A stretch of 64,000 bases of DNA from Leptofilum sp041748655 (GCA_041748655.1 JBGTCV010000132.1:39365-103364); one strand, 5' to 3'. Positions 49,440 through 59,105 are shown, numbered from the stretch's first letter. Numbers and translations: made by a program. Notes: generated from the sequence alone by a model not told the origin.

Positions 49440-50819
49440 TTACTCGTCGACAGGTGTGGCGGTAGGTTCTTCGGGTGAGGCGGGGTCTGGGGTGGGTGAA
49501 ACGGCCGTTTCTTGCAACAACATCTCATTGAGCAGCTCATTCAATTCAGCCAACAGCGGTACGTTGGCCGTGTTGAACCATTGGGCATCATACACAGCCG
49601 CTGGCCCACGCACCAGGAGCACCGAACGGGGCGCAGCGGGGGTAGCCGTAGCGGCGGCGCTGCCAACGGCCGTTTCTGGCGATACAAACGTGGTGAGCCC
49701 GGTGCGCAAAACGCCGCTGGCCAGCAAATTGGTCGTCAGGCTGATCACCTGGCTGCTGCTGAGGGTGGTGGTAACTGGTTGACTGCCGCTGAGGGCAACG
49801 GCTGTCCCATCCATAAAAATCGTCAATCGGGCGCGATCCAACCGCTGATAATCCACAACAGCGTCCAGGGGAAAAGCGGCAGGAGGCCGAACCAAGACGG
49901 TATCGCTGCTGGCCAGAAGCTCGGCCAGCGCCTCATCCAGCGCCACATACAGCGGCTGCAAATTAGCCGAAAGGGCGAATTCCGGGCAAACCAGCGTAAT
50001 CAGCCGCTCAGCTTCTCGCCCGGCCAGCAGCAACGTTTCCAGCGGGGTGCCGGGGCAAGGAGCGGTATATTGCTGGGCCACCCCCTGGGGATCGAGCGCT
50101 TCAAATGCTGCCAGCAGCGTTGTCGAAGCGGTTGTTACCGGAGCGGCTTCGTCGGCATTGGCCAACCAGCGAAATAAACGGCCGTCTGCCAGCACCGCTG
50201 CCGTATGGGCCGGGGCATAGGGTGAGGCGCTGCGCCGCAAGCCAATGATTGTCTCGGCCGGAAAATGGGGGCCAAGCGAGGTGGTGAAGTAATTTTCCAG
50301 GCTGGCCAACAGCACCGGATCGCGCAGCCAACCCTGCGCCTGCACACCGGAAAATGGCAAATTGTAGGAAAGATTCACGCAGCTGTCGCAGCCATCGGGC
50401 AGGAGCGCTAAAACGAGCTGTGGCAGCACCTGCTGCAAATCGAGCAAAACACTGGCCTGATTATCTCGCTGCACGGCAAAACCACTGCTTTCATCCACCA
50501 AGACGATCTGACTGCTAACGGTGCCCTGCAAGCGGCGATCCAGCCCGATACTGGGAATCATTAGCCGCAATTCCACCACATCAGCCCCAAACGGGATAGG
50601 CGTGTTGGTGACCACGGTGGCCAGAGGGGCTTGCGTTACCGTTACCACCGGAATGGGATCAAACTGGCTGCTGGGCGGTGCGGGGGTAAAAGTAGGGGGG
50701 ATGACAGGCGCGGTCGGCGGAGGCAGCTGCGCCAACGGCGTTTGGTCCGTTGGCGTATCGGCACAGGCGATGAACGAGCTGGCCAATAAAAGCAGGAAAA
50801 AGAGCCTCAGTTTTTGCAC
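49440..50819 (-). CDS. Exported lipoprotein of unknown function
   Basis: A 459-residue lipoprotein with signal peptide and lipobox FIAC (Cys 19), a Thr/Pro-rich linker (about 20-60), and a C-terminal tail again Pro-rich (TPDPASPEEPTATP). The body (about 75-430) has no recognised catalytic motif. Pairs of Cys (CDSCVNL) may form a disulfide. It starts 4 bases after the secF stop and is probably part of the secD-secF transcript. Confidence 0.7.
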   Translation of the reverse strand: MQKLRLFFLLLLASSFIACADTPTDQTPLAQLPPPTAPVIPPTFTPAPPSSQFDPIPVVTVTQAPLATVVTNTPIPFGADVVELRLMIPSIGLDRRLQGTVSSQIVLVDESSGFAVQRDNQASVLLDLQQVLPQLVLALLPDGCDSCVNLSYNLPFSGVQAQGWLRDPVLLASLENYFTTSLGPHFPAETIIGLRRSASPYAPAHTAAVLADGRLFRWLANADEAAPVTTASTTLLAAFEALDPQGVAQQYTAPCPGTPLETLLLAGREAERLITLVCPEFALSANLQPLYVALDEALAELLASSDTVLVRPPAAFPLDAVVDYQRLDRARLTIFMDGTAVALSGSQPVTTTLSSSQVISLTTNLLASGVLRTGLTTFVSPETAVGSAAATATPAAPRSVLLVRGPAAVYDAQWFNTANVPLLAELNELLNEMLLQETAVSPTPDPASPEEPTATPVDE

Positions 50820-50823
50820 AAAT

Positions 50824-51753
50824 TTATGCTTTCAGAAAAGGAATTTCGTTCTTTTCCCAGGCTACCAGCAGGGGAACGGCCGTAAAAATAGAGCTGTACG
50901 TCCCGCTAAGCAAACCAATAAACAAAACAGCAATAAATGGTTTGATCGATGCGCCGCCAAAGAGCAAAATCGCTACCATGATAAACATAGCGTTTAGCTG
51001 CGTGGCCAGGGAACGATGCACCGTTTCCAGGATGGATCGATTGACCACACGCTCATACCGCTCTAACGGCCGTTTACCAATATTTTCCCGAATGCGATCA
51101 AACACCACAATGGTATCTTGCAGCGAAAAACCAGCGACGGTGAGAACGGCCGTTAAAAAGAGCGCGTCTACTTCCCAACCCAAAAACATCCCCGTCAGGG
51201 CCGCGACGCCAAAAATCACAAACAGATCGTGCACCATCGCTGCCACGGCACACGCCCCATAACGGAACGGATTCGGTACCTGGCGAAACACGACCATGAT
51301 ATAAATCAGAATAATTACCCCGGCTACCACCACAGCAATGAACGCAGCATTTGTCACCTCGCCTGCCACCGTGCCACTGACGCTTTCCACCTGGGTGCTG
51401 TTGGGCACCAGCGGAGCCAGATCGTTCAGAGCGCGTTCAATCGCCTGCACCTCATCGGGTGTTACCGTTTCGGTGCGAATTTGCCACGCATTTTGCAAAT
51501 TTTCGCCGCGCAGAGCAATAATGCTGGGATTGGTAATCCCGGCATCCTCAAACACTTGCTCAACGGCCGTTTCCGTCACGGGTTCGGTAAACTGAATCTC
51601 AAACCGCGCCCCACCCCGAAAATCAACGCCCAGCAAAAAGAAGGAGCCGGTGCTAATGTAGGAGTAAACCATGGCCAGAATGCCCAGCCCAATAATGATG
51701 CTAGAAAAAATAAAGTAGGTTTTTCGTTTTTCGACTAAGTTAAAAAGAAACAT
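50824..51753 (-). CDS. secF: Protein translocase subunit SecF
   Basis: SecF works with SecD to use the proton gradient in the late stage of protein export. The 309-residue protein has six predicted membrane helices, the large periplasmic domain (about 35-125) with GVDFRGGARFEIQF at its start, and the SecD/F membrane signature FSLQDTIVVFDRIREN (about 215-230). It lies 26 bases after secD on the same strand. Confidence 0.95.
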   Translation of the reverse strand: MFLFNLVEKRKTYFIFSSIIIGLGILAMVYSYISTGSFFLLGVDFRGGARFEIQFTEPVTETAVEQVFEDAGITNPSIIALRGENLQNAWQIRTETVTPDEVQAIERALNDLAPLVPNSTQVESVSGTVAGEVTNAAFIAVVVAGVIILIYIMVVFRQVPNPFRYGACAVAAMVHDLFVIFGVAALTGMFLGWEVDALFLTAVLTVAGFSLQDTIVVFDRIRENIGKRPLERYERVVNRSILETVHRSLATQLNAMFIMVAILLFGGASIKPFIAVLFIGLLSGTYSSIFTAVPLLVAWEKNEIPFLKA

Positions 51754-51779
51754 CGTTCACCTGATAAAATGATTCGTTC

Positions 51780-53108
51780 TTAAACACCCAATAACCAGCT
51801 GGTGCGATCCAACCGATTCGCCAATTGACCCAAAACCAGGCGGACAAAGGTTCTGGTGACAATTACGGCCGTAAACATGCTAATCATCACCCCAATTGCC
51901 AACGTCAGGGCAAAACCCTGCACCGCACTCGCCCCAAAACTGCGGCCAAAGGTCCACAAAACCAGGCAAATGACCAGCGTCGCAATATTGGAATCCCGAA
52001 TGGAGGTCCAGGCCCTGTCAAAGCCCGCAAAAATCGCTTCGCGCAGCGTACTGCCGCCGCGCAGCTCCTCTTTCATCCGTTCAAACACCAAGATATTGGC
52101 GTCCACTGCCATGCCCGTAGAAAGCAAAAAACCGGTAATGGCGGGCAGCGTCAGCGTTACCGGAATCGCCATAAACACCGCCACATTAACCGCCGCATAC
52201 AAAATCAAGGCCAAATCCGCCAGCAAACCGGGCAGACGATAATAAATCAGCATAAAAAGCAGAACGACGGCTACACCAATCGTCCCGGCCCGTACGCTAG
52301 ACGCCACAGAAAGCTCACCCAGCGTTGCCCCAATCTGGCGCGTGCTGTCGATAACCAGCGGGATGGGCAGGCTGCCAAAACGAAGCTGCAACGCCAACCG
52401 CTGCGCTTCTTCTAAAGTAAATGCGCCAGAAATTGTGCCTTGCCCTTCAATGACGGCACTGATGCGCGGGCTAGAGATGACTTGCTTGTCCAGCACGATA
52501 GTTAAAAAGTTGCCCTGGTTCTGACGAGTATGGTTGGCAAACAGCTCCCGACTATCGGCCCGCAGCGTAAAATCGACAAAGTATTCGCCGAATTCGGTCG
52601 AGGCAGATTGGGCAGACTGGATAGCGGCTCCGGTCATGACCGTCTCAAAAGTGGGTGCTGAGGTGGTGACCAGATTGCCATCTGCGCCAAATTCACAGCG
52701 GGATGGCCCTTCATTCAAACTGGTGCGAATGCAGGTTCCCTCGGCTAACGGAATGGTGCCGGTGTCCACAAACTCCAGCAGCGCCGTCTCCTGAATCAGG
52801 GAAACGGCTTCCTCTGGGTTATCTATGCCGGGTAATTCAACCAAAATACGCCGGTCGCCTTCTGTTTGCACCAGCGGTTCAGCCACGCCCAGGGCATTGA
52901 CACGCTGCTCAATAATCTGGCGCGAGGTGTTGAGCTGCGCTCGTTCGATCTCCCGATCTTCTGGCAAATCGGCTTTGAGCAAAACTTGCAGTCCACCCTG
53001 TAAATCCAGCCCCTGCCGAATGGGATACGCCGGGTTTTGAATAACCCAAACTGCCCAGCCTGCTATCGCCAAAATGACGACGAGCCACACATAATCTTTT
53101 CCTTCCAT
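51780..53108 (-). CDS. secD: Protein translocase subunit SecD
   Basis: The 442-residue partner of SecF. One N-terminal helix, the periplasmic P1 domain with YPIRQGLDLQGGLQVLL and VNALGVAEPLVQTEG, then five further helices. The SecD signature STGMAVDANILVFERMKEEL lies near residue 330. Organisation secD-secF-lipoprotein on the minus strand is a normal export unit. Confidence 0.95.
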   Translation of the reverse strand: MEGKDYVWLVVILAIAGWAVWVIQNPAYPIRQGLDLQGGLQVLLKADLPEDREIERAQLNTSRQIIEQRVNALGVAEPLVQTEGDRRILVELPGIDNPEEAVSLIQETALLEFVDTGTIPLAEGTCIRTSLNEGPSRCEFGADGNLVTTSAPTFETVMTGAAIQSAQSASTEFGEYFVDFTLRADSRELFANHTRQNQGNFLTIVLDKQVISSPRISAVIEGQGTISGAFTLEEAQRLALQLRFGSLPIPLVIDSTRQIGATLGELSVASSVRAGTIGVAVVLLFMLIYYRLPGLLADLALILYAAVNVAVFMAIPVTLTLPAITGFLLSTGMAVDANILVFERMKEELRGGSTLREAIFAGFDRAWTSIRDSNIATLVICLVLWTFGRSFGASAVQGFALTLAIGVMISMFTAVIVTRTFVRLVLGQLANRLDRTSWLLGV

Positions 53109-53228
53109 AGTTAATTAGCCTGCTTCTTCGTTATTTTTTCATTTTGCAAAGAGCGGATTATAACAGCCGCCTTAAGGGTCGCAACCTGAAGGCAATGATG
53201 GCATCCATTCTTCTTAACAAGACTCAAA

Positions 53229-53416
53229 CCGAGGCTTCCAACCATCAACCGGGCGGGATGCTTCGGAGGATGCTTCGCCAGCCTCAGCACAGGCTCTCAG
53301 TATGACAAGCCAAGGTCACTTGTTATTCTGAACGCAGTGAAGAATCCCGCAAGGAGCCAATAGCAAGAACCCCACCCAAACCAAGGCTTCTAACCATCAA
53401 CCGGCGGGATGCTTCG
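53229..53416. repeat. Direct repeat pair at the 3' end of the acetyltransferase gene
   Basis: Bases 53229-53265 and 53379-53416 are near-identical (about 37 bases, GAGGCTTCCAACCATCAACC then GGCGGGATGCTTCG). The second copy includes the stop and last codons of the gene; the first is a spare copy outside it. The text between includes a TGTTATTCTGAACGCAGTGA element, a common intergenic word in related genomes. Confidence 0.7.
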
Positions 53417-53986
53417 TTCCACTCCGGGAGCCAGTTTAGAAAAGAAATGAGTGCTCTTCAGTTCATTGGTAAGGTGATGGCGTGAATCATGCAGATGCGT
53501 GCCTTCAAAGGTGAAGCCGCAGCGCCGGGCCACGGCGGCGCTCCGCTTGTTTTCAGAATCACAGCGAACGAAGAGGCGCTGTGCCTGCAAATGGGTAAAG
53601 GCGAAGTGGCAAATGCCGTTGACAGCTTCGGTGATGTACCCTTTACCGGTGTAGCTGGTGTGGAGCCAATACCCAATTTCAAAGCTTGGCACCTCCCAAT
53701 TGGCACTGTGCAGCCCGCTGCTGCCAATGAGGGTTTGGCTACCTTTGAGAAAAATGAGCAACCAGAAATCTTTGCGCCCTAAATAGCTCAGTTGGCCTTC
53801 GCGGACACGAATTTCGTACCCTTCGGCGCTGTCTACAGTGACAGCCCAGGGCATCCACGGCTTAAGCTCCTCCTGGGATTCGAGTACGGCCGTTCGTACC
53901 ATCTCCCCATCCCCCGGCAAAGGTCCCCGAATGGTCAGGCACTCGGTATCAAATGAATAAGGCAGCTCTTTAAGGATTGGATTCAT
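53390..53986 (-). CDS. GNAT acetyltransferase (RimJ/RimL-like)
   Basis: A 198-residue GNAT enzyme that moves an acetyl group from acetyl-CoA. RimJ-like features: LTIRGPLPGDGEM near the start, FEIGYWLHTSYTGKGYITEAVNGICHFAF and, in the CoA-binding region, RLFVRCDSENKRSAAVARRCGFTFEGTHLHDSRH. Substrates may be ribosomal N-termini, peptides or small amines. The last codons lie inside a duplicated segment, so the C-terminus (RSIPPVDG) may have been added or exchanged by recombination. Confidence 0.85.
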   Translation of the reverse strand: MNPILKELPYSFDTECLTIRGPLPGDGEMVRTAVLESQEELKPWMPWAVTVDSAEGYEIRVREGQLSYLGRKDFWLLIFLKGSQTLIGSSGLHSANWEVPSFEIGYWLHTSYTGKGYITEAVNGICHFAFTHLQAQRLFVRCDSENKRSAAVARRCGFTFEGTHLHDSRHHLTNELKSTHFFSKLAPGVERSIPPVDG

Positions 53987-54057
53987 AACATTTGGCTCCA
54001 GGTACCACAGTACTATATCTTCGTGTTCCCTTCACTTAACCGTAAGCTAAATAGACA

Positions 54058-55887
54058 GTGAATATGCGTAACATAGCGGTCATGGCTGATCTTATTTCCC
54101 ACATCAAGCGAAAGCCGGCAACGGCCGTTTGCCTGACCATCCCCCTGCTTATATTTGCTTTGCTGCGTCTGGTTCCAACCTTGGACATCCATGTCTGGAG
54201 TCTATCATGGTATACACGCCTCATCCAATATTATTTTGGCACCTTTGCCAGCTTCATCGCCCTGATTGCCGCTCTGTTTGCCAACAGCGCCCTGGGTAAA
54301 GAAACCTCTGCCCGCTCCATCTTTTTGACAATGGGGTTTATCACCCTCTCCATGCTTTTTATATTTAGCAGCCTGGCCACGCCAAATATTCTCATTCAAG
54401 GTACAAGCAACCCTACTTTTGTCTGGTCGATTCGGTTGAGCTTACCCATAAGCGCCCTGTTTTTTGCGGCGTCGGCCCTGGATTGGTCTGAAGCAAGCGA
54501 GACCTTCATGGTTCGATATCGGCGATTGTTATGGCTGATTGTGTTTTTGCTGCTGATGAGTTTTGGCACAGTAGCATTTATTACCCCGTTGTCATTAAAC
54601 AGTCTGACACGCTTTGACCCTGTTTTGCCCAATCTACTGGGAATTGTTTCCATTGGGCTGCTGATATGGACAGCATGGCGGGCGCGGATTTTAAACTGGT
54701 ATGGCAAGCGGATGATTAACGGCCGTTTAGCAGTCGTTTTTTTGCTTTTAGCCCAAGCCCAACTTGCCCTCATACTTGGTGTCGCCGGACAAGTAAGCTG
54801 GCTGCTACATCATCCACTGGTCATTGCCGCCCTTATTGTGGCTCTGTCAGCCATCCTCAACAGCTTCCAAACATCGCGCGATGTACAGCTCTCCCGTTAT
54901 TTTGCCGCCCTGGGCAGCATTCTCATTGCCGGGCTTTCCCTCGTCAGCGTAGAGATTGATTTTCGCTGGCTCAGCAACGGGGTTGGCGTCAACCGCACCT
55001 CGTTGATTCCCCTCAGCCTCGCCCAGGGGGCCTTAAGCTTTGTGGTGCTATATGTTATTGTTTTCTACCTGAACCGGCTCATCAACGAACGCAATGAGGC
55101 CCTGCGCCGAGAGCAGCACCTGCGCAGTGAACTAACCCAGCTCCTTGTCCACGATCTTAAAAGTCCGCTCACCGTCATACTGAGCGGCATGAACCTGCTG
55201 GGCAAAGAAAATTTGGGAAACCTCACCAAAACTCAAAAGCGGCTCATTGTAAACCTGGAAAAATCAGGGGAAGCTATTCTGCAAATGATTAATGATTTAC
55301 TGGACGTGGAACGCCTGGAAGCCGGAGCGCTTTCGCTGCAAGTTACCTTAACCGATACCCTTGTGCTGCTGAAACGCAAAGTTGATGAAAACCAGATTTT
55401 AGCCAGTACCAACAAACAAAAACTCACGCTCACATATGAACACAATTTGCCCCACATTCGGTTAGACAAGGGGCTTATTTCCCGCATCTTTGCCAATTTG
55501 CTGAGCAATGCACTTAAGTTTACTCCGGAAAACGGCACCGTAGCGGTGCATTTGTCTCGGCAGCAAAACCAGCTGGTAATCACCGTAGCCGACAGCGGCC
55601 CTGGCGTACCGCTTCATGAACGTGACCGAATCTTCGAGAAGTTTGCCCAGATAAATGGCGCAGAGCGACGAGGCGCAGGATTGGGCTTAACCTTTTGCAA
55701 AATGGTGGCAGAAGCCCACGGTGGCAACCTGACCGTTCAGGAAAGCGATTTGGGGGGTGCCATGTTTTGCCTGATGCTGCCATTGGGTGAAGAAGAAATC
55801 AACCAATTTACAGAAATCACCAGGCCCCAAACCACATACAGCGATTGGCCTTTGGATACCGCTCACCATACGCCAACGCCCAACTAA
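54058..55887 (+). CDS. Membrane histidine kinase with multi-helix sensor
   Basis: A 609-residue sensor kinase. The first 330 residues contain about nine hydrophobic helices without an extracellular loop of note (7TM-like sensor). A short linker then leads to HisKA (LLVHDLKSPLTVILSGMNLL, phospho-His about 364) and an HATPase domain with NLLSNALKFTPENG, DSGPG and RRGAGLGLTFCKMV. The start may be any of three early codons (GTG 54058, ATG 54064 or 54082). No response regulator is adjacent. Its stop overlaps the converging SUI1 gene by 4 bases. Confidence 0.9.
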   Translation: MNMRNIAVMADLISHIKRKPATAVCLTIPLLIFALLRLVPTLDIHVWSLSWYTRLIQYYFGTFASFIALIAALFANSALGKETSARSIFLTMGFITLSMLFIFSSLATPNILIQGTSNPTFVWSIRLSLPISALFFAASALDWSEASETFMVRYRRLLWLIVFLLLMSFGTVAFITPLSLNSLTRFDPVLPNLLGIVSIGLLIWTAWRARILNWYGKRMINGRLAVVFLLLAQAQLALILGVAGQVSWLLHHPLVIAALIVALSAILNSFQTSRDVQLSRYFAALGSILIAGLSLVSVEIDFRWLSNGVGVNRTSLIPLSLAQGALSFVVLYVIVFYLNRLINERNEALRREQHLRSELTQLLVHDLKSPLTVILSGMNLLGKENLGNLTKTQKRLIVNLEKSGEAILQMINDLLDVERLEAGALSLQVTLTDTLVLLKRKVDENQILASTNKQKLTLTYEHNLPHIRLDKGLISRIFANLLSNALKFTPENGTVAVHLSRQQNQLVITVADSGPGVPLHERDRIFEKFAQINGAERRGAGLGLTFCKMVAEAHGGNLTVQESDLGGAMFCLMLPLGEEEINQFTEITRPQTTYSDWPLDTAHHTPTPN

Positions 55888-56240
55888 CCCCCGACAAATT
55901 TGGTTTTGTAGCCCCGTTTTTGCAGCAATTCGGCAAGCTTGTCGCGGTGATCCCCCTGAATTTCAATAATGCCGCCTTCTTTAACCGTTCCGCCACTGCC
56001 GCACGCTTTTTTAAGCTGTTTGCCCAGGGTCTCTAAATCTACGGCCGTTAACTGAAAATCAGACAAAACGGTCACCTGTTTACCACCCCGCCCTTTTTTA
56101 TCCCGCTGAATGCGAATGGTTTGTTCTGCCGGGGGTTGGCTGCGGAAAACGGCCGTTCCTCGCCCTGTCCCCACCGGTTTTCTCACCTGAAAATCATCGT
56201 CGGCCGATGAATAAACAATGTTGCGCTTGCGTCGGCTCAT
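55884..56240 (-). CDS. SUI1/YciH translation initiation-like protein
   Basis: A 118-residue protein: a basic N-terminal region, then the SUI1 fold (about 45-118) with TIRIQRDKKGRGGKQVTVLSDFQL in pieces, LKKACGSGGTVKEGGIIEIQGDHRDKL and a GYKTKFVGG end. Bacterial YciH proteins resemble eIF1 and bind the 30S subunit; a role in start selection or in stress has been proposed. Its C-terminus overlaps the end of the kinase gene on the other strand. Confidence 0.93.
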   Translation of the reverse strand: MSRRKRNIVYSSADDDFQVRKPVGTGRGTAVFRSQPPAEQTIRIQRDKKGRGGKQVTVLSDFQLTAVDLETLGKQLKKACGSGGTVKEGGIIEIQGDHRDKLAELLQKRGYKTKFVGG

Positions 56241-56289
56241 GCCAACTCCTTTTCGTCATCTTATCAACCGTCTAAAATTTACTTGCTGA

Positions 56290-56320
56290 GATTGGGCCAA
56301 TCTTAAAGATTGGCCCAATC
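56290..56320. terminator. Loopless inverted repeat, likely terminator
   Basis: GATTGGGCCAATCTT and AAGATTGGCCCAATC are exact 15-bp complements around one A. Each half is itself nearly palindromic. It lies between the start of the SUI1 gene and the end of the glycosidase gene, and probably ends the latter. Confidence 0.7.
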
Positions 56321-56336
56321 TTGTCTAGACGCTCAC

Positions 56337-58322
56337 TTAGCGCTGAATAATGGGCAGGTAGATTACCTCTGGCAGCTCAATCGTCAAAACGGTGATGGGG
56401 CTGCTGGCCTGATTGCCAGCCCGGTCGCGCCCCACCACCCTAAAATGATAATGGTGTCCGACTTCAGAGGGATACGTGGCGGAAACGGCTGTTGTGCCCA
56501 CCAACCAATCAGTAAAAGCCCCATCATCCACCGCCACCAACAAATCATACGATGCCATGCCGCTGCCATCATCGCTGCCGCTCCAGGTCAACGCAATTTC
56601 CATCGCAGCCACCACCGGGCCAGACAGCAAAACCGTGGGCGGCAGTGTGTCTTGCTCAATCAAAATCGCTGGTCGCCCACCGATGGGATACAGCGAGGGG
56701 TCCCAAATGGCGTTTTTGTTGGTGGCAGCGGGCAGCGTCACGATAAAGTAGCCGTCGATGGCCGTTAACGTCTGGCTGCTGCCGTCGGGCCAGAGCAGCA
56801 GGGCGCTGCCGTTGGCGTTGGTGGTGGGAATAACGGCCGTTTGCCCACTGCCAAATCGTGCCCACAGCCCCAAAATGCGGGATTTTGTGGCTGGTTGATA
56901 AAACGCTATCCATTCCTGCGGGCCGTTTGCAGGATCATTACTGCCGGGGCGCAGCCGCCACAGCGGCTCCACGTCCGTGAAATGCGTGGTGAGCAGCTGA
57001 AACGCAGTAAACCCCGGCCGGGGCGTATCGCCGTTGGGATGTTCCCAGTAGCAGCCAGAAACGGCCGGATTGCTCACGTTGCGAAACAGGCCAAACGCAT
57101 CCCCACCCGGATCGAGCAGCGGGTCACCGGTGCAGCTGGTGACGGGAGTGAAGTTGGTGCCGCCAGGCTGGTTGCCGCAATCGTCGTACAGCTGGAAGAA
57201 GAAAATGTTGTCGGCTCCGGCGTAGGTGGCATAAAAAGCGCTCTGAATCACAAAATCGGCCTGCTCGCTCATCGAGGCGCGGTACGGGCTGGTGGGTTCG
57301 CACACCGGGCCGGGATAATCATCCCAAACCGGCACGCCAGACTCATTGAGCCAGATCGGTTTGGCCAGATTTCGCGCTGCCAGGCTGTTTTCGGCGCGCC
57401 AGACGTAATACCAGGAGCGCCAAGAGACCAAATAGTTGTGGGTGGCAAAAATATCGTGGTAATAGGCGTAGCTGGTGGCATGGGGATCGGCGTCGTAAAT
57501 AGCCAGCACGTCGTTGTAAAAGTTGGGGTTGCTGCTGTTATTGGCCAGGCCACCAAAGAGGATCTGGGCGTTGGGGTCGGCCAGTTTGGCAGCCAGATAG
57601 CCTACTTGCAGCAGGCGAGCGTAATCGGCAGTGGTGCCATCCCAAAAGGAGCTGAGGTCGGGCTCGTTCCACATTTCCCAATGGGTCACGCCCTGCCCGG
57701 CGGGCCAACCGTTGGTCTGGGCCAGAATACCACCGGGTTTGTAGCGGGAAACGGCCGTATACACAAACCGCGCCCACCGATTTGCCGGATTTATCTGCTT
57801 ACCCAGCCCCAAAATGTTACTGCCATCGCTGAAAACGGGTTGGTACAGCCCCTGCGGCGTAGCCGCCTGCACCGCATCGATACTTAAAGGGCGGCCCGGT
57901 ACGGGGCGCGGCAGCCGGTTGCCTCGGCTGGCGCTGGTGATGTAAATGGCCGGTGTGCCCAACAAAATAGCATTGAGGCGGAAACCTTGCTGTAAATCGT
58001 GGTGAACGGCCACATCCTGGTAGGCCCAGCTAAACACGTTGCCGGTCTGCTCAATTTCGTTCCAGTAAAGTGGCCACCGGTTCCAACTGGCCCCGGTGGC
58101 TTTGCCGTGGTCGTAGCGGGTTTGGCTGACGGGGGTTGATCCTTTGGCCCAGCTGATGAAGTTAACGCCGTAGGCAGGCTGGCTGCTGGTTATCGCTTCA
58201 AGCAGACGCCAGTCGGTGGCGTCGGCCGGGGCGGCGGTTGCCAGCATATGCCAATTAGAAACCGCCAGGAAGGTTAGAAGAAGGAACAACAGGAGAGGGA
58301 GAAACGGCCGTTTCAGGTACAT
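56337..58322 (-). CDS. Secreted glycosidase-like protein (clan GH-A) with Fn3-like C-terminus
   Basis: Starting at 58322 it is 661 residues, beginning with a good signal peptide (YLKRPFLPLLLFLLLTF). A GTG nine codons upstream is possible. The core is a TIM-barrel-like domain with WNEPD (Glu 220, acid/base) and LNESG (Glu 327, nucleophile), as in GH39-like families. A beta domain and an Fn3-like domain (about 570-645) follow. The protein ends IYLPIIQR: a hydrophobic Leu-Pro tail often seen on exported Chloroflexota proteins. It may cut a polysaccharide outside the cell; the substrate is unknown. Confidence 0.82.
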   Translation of the reverse strand: MYLKRPFLPLLLFLLLTFLAVSNWHMLATAAPADATDWRLLEAITSSQPAYGVNFISWAKGSTPVSQTRYDHGKATGASWNRWPLYWNEIEQTGNVFSWAYQDVAVHHDLQQGFRLNAILLGTPAIYITSASRGNRLPRPVPGRPLSIDAVQAATPQGLYQPVFSDGSNILGLGKQINPANRWARFVYTAVSRYKPGGILAQTNGWPAGQGVTHWEMWNEPDLSSFWDGTTADYARLLQVGYLAAKLADPNAQILFGGLANNSSNPNFYNDVLAIYDADPHATSYAYYHDIFATHNYLVSWRSWYYVWRAENSLAARNLAKPIWLNESGVPVWDDYPGPVCEPTSPYRASMSEQADFVIQSAFYATYAGADNIFFFQLYDDCGNQPGGTNFTPVTSCTGDPLLDPGGDAFGLFRNVSNPAVSGCYWEHPNGDTPRPGFTAFQLLTTHFTDVEPLWRLRPGSNDPANGPQEWIAFYQPATKSRILGLWARFGSGQTAVIPTTNANGSALLLWPDGSSQTLTAIDGYFIVTLPAATNKNAIWDPSLYPIGGRPAILIEQDTLPPTVLLSGPVVAAMEIALTWSGSDDGSGMASYDLLVAVDDGAFTDWLVGTTAVSATYPSEVGHHYHFRVVGRDRAGNQASSPITVLTIELPEVIYLPIIQR

Positions 58323-58365
58323 TGATAGATTGTTAGATTGTTGCGCCACAAAATCGGCGTTTGGC

Positions 58366-59040
58366 TCAGTCTGGGTCTGCGCAGCTGCGCAAGCCAGCCA
58401 GCAGCAAGCGCAACCCCGAGCTTATACGCTCCAGCGAAAAGCCACGCGCCTGACGTTGATAATAAAAGAGATCGGCCTTAAGCGGCGAAAGCAGCGCATC
58501 AGCCAGATAATCGATATCCATACTGCTGGCCAGCTCGCCATTGGCAACGGCCGCTTTCAGCAAACCATTCACCGTCATATATTGCCAAAAATGGGGCAGC
58601 TCCAACCTATCTGGCTCCTGATCTTGCAGCAAGCCAGCTCGCTGCACTTCATACAGCAGCGGCGCGTGGGCATCGGTAAAGTAAACCAGCGCATCCATAA
58701 ATTGGTCCAGTTGGGCCATTTTCGGCATCTTATGAGCCGACATTTGCTGCATTCGGGCCAACATCCCGTTTTGAAAATCGATCATTTGGGTGTCCATCAG
58801 CGCCAGGCACAGCTCGGCTTTGTTGGTAAAGCGGCGATAGAGCGTGCCTTTACCTACCCCGGCTGCCTGGGCGATGTCGGCCATGTTGACATTGGCAACA
58901 CCGTGCTGGGCAAACAGCTTTTCGGCCGTTTGCAAAATACGGGCACGGTTTTCTGCCGCATCGCGCCGCTCTTGCCGACATGCGCTGCCTACTTCATCAA
59001 TCGGTCCAAGGGAAATACTGTTTTTATTTGGCTGGTTCAT
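58366..59040 (-). CDS. TetR-family regulator
   Basis: A 224-residue TetR-type repressor: helix-turn-helix (about 35-80) with RILQTAEKLFAQHGVANVNMADIAQAAGVGKGTLYRRFTNK in pieces, then the all-helical ligand domain. It is transcribed divergently from the YceI gene, and two matching palindromes lie in the shared intergenic region. The ligand is not known. Confidence 0.92.
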   Translation of the reverse strand: MNQPNKNSISLGPIDEVGSACRQERRDAAENRARILQTAEKLFAQHGVANVNMADIAQAAGVGKGTLYRRFTNKAELCLALMDTQMIDFQNGMLARMQQMSAHKMPKMAQLDQFMDALVYFTDAHAPLLYEVQRAGLLQDQEPDRLELPHFWQYMTVNGLLKAAVANGELASSMDIDYLADALLSPLKADLFYYQRQARGFSLERISSGLRLLLAGLRSCADPD

Positions 59041-59064
59041 TTTTTATCCAATTTTGATAATCAC

Positions 59065-59093
59065 TTGACAAGTGGACTCAAGTCCGCTAATAT
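59065..59093 (+). promoter_or_regulatory. Promoter of the YceI gene with built-in operator
   Basis: A perfect TTGACA (59065-59070), a 17-base spacer and TAATAT (59088-59093). The operator at 59072-59087 fills the spacer, so repressor and polymerase cannot both bind. Confidence 0.8.
59072..59087. promoter_or_regulatory. TetR operator O1
   Basis: GTGGACTCAAGTCCGC: arms GTGGACT and AGTCCGC around CA, with one mismatch against O2. It lies between the -35 and -10 boxes of the YceI promoter. Confidence 0.8.
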
Positions 59094-59105
59094 CATAGCG
59101 CAAAT

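Noticed and set aside
56841..57887. A 348-codon plus-strand frame
   Set aside because: Antisense to the secreted glycosidase with both catalytic motifs intact.
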